Positions 57,952-64,000 of a DNA stretch of 64,000 nt are shown here, piece after piece. The stretch comes from Pipra filicauda (taxonomy: Eukaryota > Chordata > Aves > Passeriformes > Pipridae), in NCBI RefSeq assembly GCF_003945595.2, contig NW_024104911.1, positions 5,001 to 69,000 on the forward strand. The letters are read 5' to 3'. A program made the translations under genes and the position numbers. The notes below the pieces were generated by a model, which was not told where the DNA came from, ran no database searches, and saw nothing but the letters and a program-made list of their open reading frames with translations. Position 1 is the stretch's first letter; the number at the start of each line of letters is the position of its first letter.

Positions 57952-59010
57952 TTGCTGGGAAGGAACAAAGCCGAAATGCAAGATCCCTGTCCGTGGGATC
58001 AATGCAGGGAGCTCTGTTACAGCGATGGGGGTACTGGGGGGGGGAGGGAACGGGAGGAATGGGGGGATGGGGAGAAGGAACCACGGATGGTTCCACCAGG
58101 AGGGAACAAAAAGGCAAATGGGGGGAGGTCAGCTAACATGTGGGAACAATGTCTAGATGAGGCACTTCGTGTGGGAAGCCTGAATAGTATCCAGGCATGC
58201 CCAAACGATATTAGCCAAAGTCAGTCCCCTCAGCGTCAACCCCTGTATAGGGCTACAGAGAGACTGAGGTATTTGGTAAGAGGATCTGGTATGTCTTTAA
58301 CCAATACTTTCAAGTATTTGGAGGCATTGAGTTCCATCTATTTTTTCACCACACATGACTGGAAAGAACTAATGAAATTAGTTCTTAGTGGCATCCAATA
58401 TACAGTCTGGTTAGCTGACTTTCAGAAAAATTGCTCTGCTTATATTAAATACCCACAGGCAGGCGTCACAGCACACCAGTTAAGCGGGGATGCAAATTAT
58501 AATTCAATAGATACACAATCTAAATACCATAGAGAAATATGCGACGTAGTAGCCAGGCAAGCCCTAAAAACTATGGAAAACATTCTCACTACAAACCAAG
58601 ATAATTACCTGCCTCCCTTTAAAAAGTTACAAGGTTTTACTGAACCAAATTTGAGATGTTTAGACCAGCTGCAGTCTGCTTTAAACAAGTAAGTTGAATA
58701 TAATGAAGCCAGAGAGATGCTGTATAAGCACTTGGCTTTTGAAAAGGGAAATGCAAGCTGTGAAACAGCTTTGCAGAACCCTCCTACAAGGGAAAACTGC
58801 AACATTATTGAACTGGTTAAACCCCACCAAAGACTTAACTCTGAGAAGCACCAACCTGCCTCTTTAGCTGCAGCCTTAGATGCCCAGCTGAGAGTACAAA
58901 AACAAGTCAGACACACAGCTAGTTGTGTTAGATGTGGAGACACCGATCACTCTCAGAAAGATTGTCCTTGGAGACCTCTAATAGCAACATTTCCTAAGCA
59001 CCCTAGCAGC
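57952..59010 (+). pseudogene. ERVK-like gag remnant (capsid and nucleocapsid)
   Basis: One frame starting at 57,952 reads capsid-like sequence (TFKYLEALSSIYFFTTHDW, then VLSGIQYTVWLADF) to a TAA at 58,690-58,692. It resumes in the same frame and reaches a single CCHC zinc knuckle at 58,924-58,965 (C-x2-C-x4-H-x4-C). Gag packages the viral RNA. A single knuckle followed by tryptophan is within the range of alpha/beta-type retroviruses, though two knuckles are more usual. The N-terminal matrix domain is not recognisable. The in-frame stop makes it a pseudogene. Confidence 0.82.
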
Positions 59011-59159
59011 AGAGAATGGACTGAGTTGTACCATGGGTGCCATAAGCAAAGTAAAATATATGCTGCGAGCATCGTACTGCTTGTGGGGGCATTGCTCACT
59101 GTAATCCTTTGTAGTACCACTTTTCATGTGCAAGAGAGGAAACAACTTCAGGCAAGCCA

Positions 59160-59880
59160 CAATATGCCAACAATCAACCCCCAAAATACCCATGTACTCT
59201 GCACCCCCAAGAAAGGGGACAGGTGGAAAACACTGCAAATGCTAAGAGCAGAACACACAGTCAAAAAACATGCGGAAGCCTTGCAGCTTGGACTGCCCCT
59301 ACCTATAAAGCTTCCAGCAAATTGACCACTACTGGTAACTGGTTCAAGGCAAACAGCCATAATACATCATTATGCAGAGGACAAATTAATAACCACGGCC
59401 ACAGGAAATGAACTGCCATTTGTTGTTACTGCTCTAACCAAAATTGTCCAAGATCCAGGACTTCAGACTGTTTCAGGAAGGATCCAGCAACCATCACTCT
59501 GGACTTGCCCTGGACAGGAATCCACACAGCAAAAAAGTTTTCCATAGCTGCTACAGCTCGAGGTAAAAAACGCTTTATATTTACACGAGTTGCAGAAGCC
59601 TCAGGAAGCTGCCAATTGCTTAAAACCTGTTTTAACCATAACCACAGGGGACCTACACCCTCTCTTTGTGTTGCTAAAGGGGAACTCCAACCTAAGGTCT
59701 GACAAATCTCTAGCTACAGAGGCAAACCAAGTGTTAGGAAATTGTACCAGGGTGATACAAAGCAGACAAAACAGGAAAAAACCTGAACAGCAAATCTGCC
59801 TAATCCTTGTTTCCAGCAGGCATGAACTATTGCAGTTTTGTTTCAGTGGGATCAAACTGAGAGAAGCCCACTGTTAGTTC
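59160..59880 (+). pseudogene. ERVK-like reverse transcriptase remnant with internal deletion
   Basis: In the same frame as gag, 59,160-59,322 resembles the RT fingers (a K-K-G-D-R-W-K segment, then LQLGLPLP). It ends at TGA (59,323-59,325). The expected palm segment with the first catalytic Asp and the LPQG loop is missing. The frame continues at once with a YAED tetrapeptide (59,371-59,382) where the active-site YMDD/YVDD should be. After a TAG (59,545-59,547) a thumb-like ITTGDLHPLF...LLKGN block follows at 59,625-59,680. The catalytic residues are destroyed. Protease is absent: the knuckle and RT are joined in one frame. Confidence 0.75.
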
Positions 59881-60360
59881 TAGAATGGCTCTTTCTGCCA
59901 CACACCACCTAATAAATGTGTAAACTGTTAATGAGATGTTTGCAAAGCTTGTCATTAAAGGCAGAGCATGACTGCCGGAACTGGATGGAAGAGATCCTGC
60001 CTTTACCAACGTTCCAGCTTCGAAGGAAAATTTGGATAGGATGACAGCTGAGGACGCAGGATTCTAAGCTACCCTGGCAAGTTTTGATGGTGACATTTAA
60101 ATTCATCTCCCTAAGCACAGTTTGTGGGTAGAAATCATTAATTTACCTTTAAGAGCCTTCACACATACATCTAGAAAAACACAAAATGCTGCAGTGACTT
60201 GAATAAATCCTGCCACAGAACAGTGGGAATGAAAACTACAGACCATGAACCAAGCTTCTGTACAGGTTCTGGATCTGACTGTCATTCATATTGCCATTCA
60301 TCTGGAAAAATTCCTGAACAACCCTCTAATGTTGTGACTATGTCTGTTATGCTATAAGGT
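59880..60360 (+). pseudogene. ERVK-like connection / RNase H remnant
   Basis: Across shifted frames I see PLLVLEWLFLPHT (near 59,868-59,910), LPELDGRDPAF (near 59,970), then LPKHSLW (near 60,105) and a VQVLDLTVIHIAI stretch (near 60,250-60,300). These follow the order of the connection and RNase H domains of alpha/beta-type retroviruses. Multiple stops and frame changes occur. Confidence 0.65.
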
Positions 60361-61290
60361 TAATACCCCCTCTTGAAAGTTAATTTCCTTGAGACATTGT
60401 TAACCCTCACCTGTTGTTTGAAATGAGTTCTGTTTGTTTCCTGTGATTTACAGAAGGTATGATTTCTATACAAATACACACAAAATCACATGTTGACAGA
60501 CCAGGGCCAATAACTGACAGAAACTGAGAAGTTGCTAAAGCAACACTGTTTAACACCATACCCGGAGTTCTAAAGCAAACAAAATTGTCTCATTCATTTT
60601 TCCATCAGAATACACGTTCTCTAAAGAGACCATTCAAAATAACGATTAATAAAACTACATTATCAAGGTATGCCCACACTGTCAGGAAATCACACCCATG
60701 CCATCTCGGGAAAGCATTAACTCTAGAGAGTTAATTGCAAATGAAGTCTGGCAAACAAATATATACATCTCTGAATTGGACATATTGAAATATGTACATG
60801 CAAATAGATACACATCCACAAAACATAACTGCCACAGCATCCACTAGACAAAACGCAAGAGTGTAAAACACAATTATTTAGTTGCTTAGCAACCTTGGTA
60901 CTCTAAAATAGATTAACATTAATAATAAAACAGCACGTCACAAGAATTCCACACTAACCCATAAGGCAAGCAAAAGCACATCACACACTGAAACACATAA
61001 TAGATTAAAACAAAAGGGGGGAGAATCTGTCTAGCCTGCAAGAACATCTGTAAAAAGCTATGTATGTTATCAATTTTTTGAATTGTGACAGTGCTGAAAG
61101 AAGCAGGTCTGAAAAGCAACACAAACCTCAGGTGTTTATCTCTCACAAGCCACTAGTCATGGTAAAAGATTTGATTTCAGGACAATGGACGAGATCCCTA
61201 GATTTTGTGACATAGGGAGGAAGCTATGCCTATGTAGTTATAAGAAAAGAACCCAAGCAGATTTCTCCCAGGTGTGTAAAACCCTATTCA
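60361..61290 (+). pseudogene. Degraded integrase region with recognisable C-terminal domain
   Basis: Most of the stretch is unreadable, but its length suits an integrase. At 61,152-61,285 the frame shows VKDLISGQW, then a SYAYVV block and CVKP, the SH3-like DNA-binding C-terminus of beta-type integrases, broken by one TAG (near 61,212). The zinc and D,D-35-E domains are not readable by eye. Confidence 0.6.
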
Positions 61291-61855
61291 AGTACGCGAC
61301 CACAGCAGCAGGAACCAGAGTAATGCAGAAGTTTGAAAAGAGTTATGTTTATGTTTCAGGTTTACATTAGGAAATGACCAATGTGGTAAAAAGCAGTCTG
61401 TAAAATGTGTGTGTATGTGAGTAAAGGTGGCCACCAATGAATGAAATGAATGAGAGGAGTGAATGAATAAAAAAGTTGTGTGACTGGACAAATATTAAAA
61501 CACAGAACACCTCACAAAATAACATTACCTCTGCCACAAGGTCGCTTTTAAGAAATTTTAGTTTTGTTTAGATTACACTGTTTCTTAAATAAAGTTAAAT
61601 CCCCCAGTTATAAAACCCCTCAGATTAATAAAAGTTATAGTTTATACACAGTTAGACTAAAGTCCTAAGTTAATAAAGTAATTTCTCCAAGTTGCACTAC
61701 CCTGTAGGAATATAAGAAAGTATTAAAAAGGTTTAAGATAGAAGTTAAGAACCCGAGCAAGTGATGTGCCGGGTCATTGCGAGCTTGGTAGTTTACAATG
61801 TTCTGATTGTTTGCACTGTTGTTTTGTACTGTTTTTGTGACTTCTTTAGATAATT
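61291..61855 (+). other. Proviral 3' region without env
   Basis: Only about 560 bp separate the integrase end from the polypurine tract, too short for an envelope gene. No surface or transmembrane motif is visible. The element is env-less, as is usual for intracellularly amplifying ERVs. Confidence 0.65.
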
Positions 61856-61866
61856 AAAGGAGGGGA
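61856..61866 (+). promoter_or_regulatory. Polypurine tract
   Basis: AAAGGAGGGGA directly before the 3' LTR, the plus-strand primer site. Confidence 0.85.
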
Positions 61867-61868
61867 TA

Positions 61869-62067
61869 TGTGAGAGGCGTGTCTGAGGCACAAGAGACGT
61901 GCCGGGGCAGTGAAGCCCAAAAGAGCATGCGCCGTCATAGGTAACTCCATTGGCTAAAGAAGTCACATGGTATGTAAGGATAAAAGAGCGCAGATTTTGA
62001 AATAAAGCTTCTTTGTTCACTACACTACACAAGTAGCCCTTGTTATACAAGGGCTGCGTCTGTTACA
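61869..62067 (+). mobile_element. 3' LTR of ERVK-like provirus (199 bp)
   Basis: It begins TGTGAGAGGCG and ends GTCTGTTACA, with the same TATA-like and AATAAA elements as the 5' copy. It is followed by the target duplication ACGGAC (62,068-62,073). It lacks about 9 bp present in the 5' LTR near its R/U5 part. Confidence 0.95.
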
Positions 62068-62073
62068 ACGGAC

Positions 62074-64000
62074 AACCTCTCCTTTATCCTTCAAAACAAT
62101 TCAGTGAAGTATCTCAAGTATCCCATAATAGAAAACCTGTTTCTGCTTCTGTGTTCATTTGTATTTAAAGTGCGTCTGAAAGTGGTGAATCTATCATTCC
62201 TAAATTTCAAGTTGACTACCTGGTGCTAAAACTCATGTGCATCAGGATTTCTCTTATCTTTAACCAGATATTTACTAATTTTGACAATCAAATGATAAGA
62301 TGATGTTTTTGGGTTTTTTTACTATTATCTCATTCTTATCCTTTAATGACTGTTACAGGGAATTATCTTAACAGGCCAATGAGAAGAAATGGAAAAATGG
62401 AGAGTGATCTAAAGCAAAATGAGTTCTCTGGAATGAAGTGGCAGTCATTTAAGAGAAGCAATTACATATATCTGTAAAAGCTTCACTGTGAGTAGTGCTT
62501 TTACACAGCAGAGCAAAACCTGACAGTTCAGACGTAGGTTCAAATGGGCTAGTGTCCTTTTTAATATTTTTTTTAACCATGAAAGAAAAGCACTTGTATA
62601 TGGCTATTATTTTGCCCTACAGTATTCTTGTAGTTGGTTGTTCTATTATTTAGAACTTATAAATAGTTTTTTATCATCTGACAAACCACCAAAGTGAGGG
62701 TAGGCATGTCCACATCATTAAGAAACACCTGGGGAAAAGGTGCAATATTCCAGCTCTCACTGGTGAGTAAAGGCGGATACACTCTCTGTTCAAGTTTCTT
62801 CCCTCTGCCCATGAGACTCAGACCATGCGCTAGAAAAAAATCTCCATTTCAAATAAATACCCAAGGAAGGCGAATATCCATTGAAAGATCCTGTAGCAGC
62901 TGCCCACACAAAGGTCACCTTTAGGATGATTGGATTATGACTGAGGATGTAGAGCTGTGTACCCTTGTCCCACACCCTACACAGACAATGTTCCACAAAC
63001 ACAGCCCTGAAAGTGAGACACCATCAAAGAAACTTGTTTGAAAGATGTTTCCTGCAAAACTTTTGACCACCAATCTCAGGACTGGCTATCAGCCTGGTCC
63101 ATGTATACTTGTAACAGCCTGTGGGTTTGATTATTTTTGTAAGTGAAGTTGTGACATGAATGGAAGATCTGTACTTCTATTTCTTCCAGGGTTTTTCCCC
63201 ATTTGTGAGCTAATTTGCTACATCCTTTTTTGGATAGACAGTGAAATAAACCCACTCCATTCCTTCTACTAAAGTATCTCAGCTTGTCTCCAGCAAAATA
63301 AATCGAAACATTCAGTCAGCCTCTGGACTGCATTAAAAATCTTTTTATTAAAGTTAAAATATGGAGTTTATTATAACAGCAAATAACATTAAAATATTTC
63401 TACTGATATTTATTATATGACAACTGGAGTAATGGCAAGTGTAGATCGTTTTACAAGAGGGCAAAGAAAATATTCATATGTTTATCTGTAGGGTGCTATG
63501 AAATCTTTGAATGTAAGAGGCTTAACAAGCACAGAGTGTTCAGTAAGTGGGAACACCAAATCTGATCATTTTGCTTTACTGCACGTGAAATAAATCAACA
63601 AGAGTGTTATCAATAGTGTTATCAAACCACATGTTCAGCTGGTTCCAAAAAGAAAGGTAACACTACTGATTCAGAATATCTCATTTTCTTTAGCATTCTG
63701 ATATGCTTGAGTTCAGCTATAAAGGAGTTTCCATGGCATGATAGTGTACTAAAATAAGATGTCAGCTGGAGCCAGATGCATGGACAGAAAGCAGACACAT
63801 CCCAATGTTTGTTTTATCTTGCACATTTTATTCACTCCTTATATTGTGACACAAAAGTCTTTGAAATTTAGACCTACTTAACAGATACCTCGGAGAATGC
63901 TGAATGCACTTGTGACTTGCAAAACACCTTCAGAAAATGGGATTAAATAACTCCAGGCAGTTTATCCAGCTTTCCTCCTCTGCTTTACCACCTTCTGCTT
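62074..64000. other. AT-rich single-copy sequence
   Basis: No supported gene or repeat to the end of the window. ORFs at 62,694-62,924 (+) and 62,790-63,002 (-) overlap and have no recognised domain. Confidence 0.55.

Noticed and set aside
61291..61855. Retroviral env gene
   Set aside because: Too short, and no surface-unit, fusion-peptide or transmembrane pattern is visible.

Overview
This is the terminal 64 kb of a bird chromosome arm. Base 1 lies inside a terminal (CCCTAA)n tract, so the C-rich strand is read inward from the telomere. Avian origin rests on at least eight CR1 retrotransposon 3' ends carrying the bird-type tail (TTCTATGATTCTAT-like), on ERVL- and ERVK-like endogenous retroviruses, and on an RTE-like LINE remnant of a kind with patchy distribution in birds. 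I found no intact host protein-coding gene. The ORFs present fall in telomeric, satellite, CR1 or retroviral sequence, or are short and unsupported. Layout: 0-25 kb is a subtelomere built from modules that are mostly joined by CCCTAA-type repeats, all in the same orientation. The order is telomere (1-180); a 51-bp minisatellite (204-530); a compact CCAAT/GC/TATA promoter-like block at 539-647 with a foldable AT/GC-mixed segment downstream (670-860); a second, decaying telomeric tract (924-1960); and an approximately 190-bp satellite (2.0-4.4 kb and 11.7-13.2 kb). That satellite is interrupted by a solo LTR with a perfect 6-bp target duplication and by a 7.3-kb inverted composite (4.41-11.70 kb). 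Next come an interstitial telomeric tract at 13.18 kb, a second inverted composite (13.24-24.63 kb) bounded by 10-bp repeats, another interstitial telomeric tract (24.63 kb), and a second copy of the telomere-adjacent 51-bp minisatellite (24.70-24.98 kb). The last junction looks like an older chromosome end over which 24.6 kb of subtelomere was later added. Both composites share one architecture: tandem array, single-copy arm, spacer, inverted arm, inverted tandem array. This recalls foldback elements. The arms of the second are about 99% identical where I compared them. From 25 to 64 kb the sequence is AT-rich, gene-poor and single-copy-like, with scattered retroelements: CR1 3' ends (all on the + strand); a 5'-LTR/gag/pro/RT portion of an ERVL-like element on the - strand (31.9-36.9 kb) whose 1.3-kb LTR holds six 58-bp units, most with a CTCF-like core; an RTE-like LINE 3' end (39.8-40.2 kb); a 55-bp 5'-truncated sister insertion with a perfect 26-bp target duplication (49.8 kb); several solo-LTR-like sequences; and a two-LTR ERVK-like provirus (56.17-62.07 kb) with a 6-bp target duplication, a Lys-type primer site, degraded gag-pol and no env. 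There is no operon-like cooperation here. The functional candidates are the terminal promoter/RNA locus, the CpG-rich segment in the first inverted arm, and the CTCF-like LTR array.
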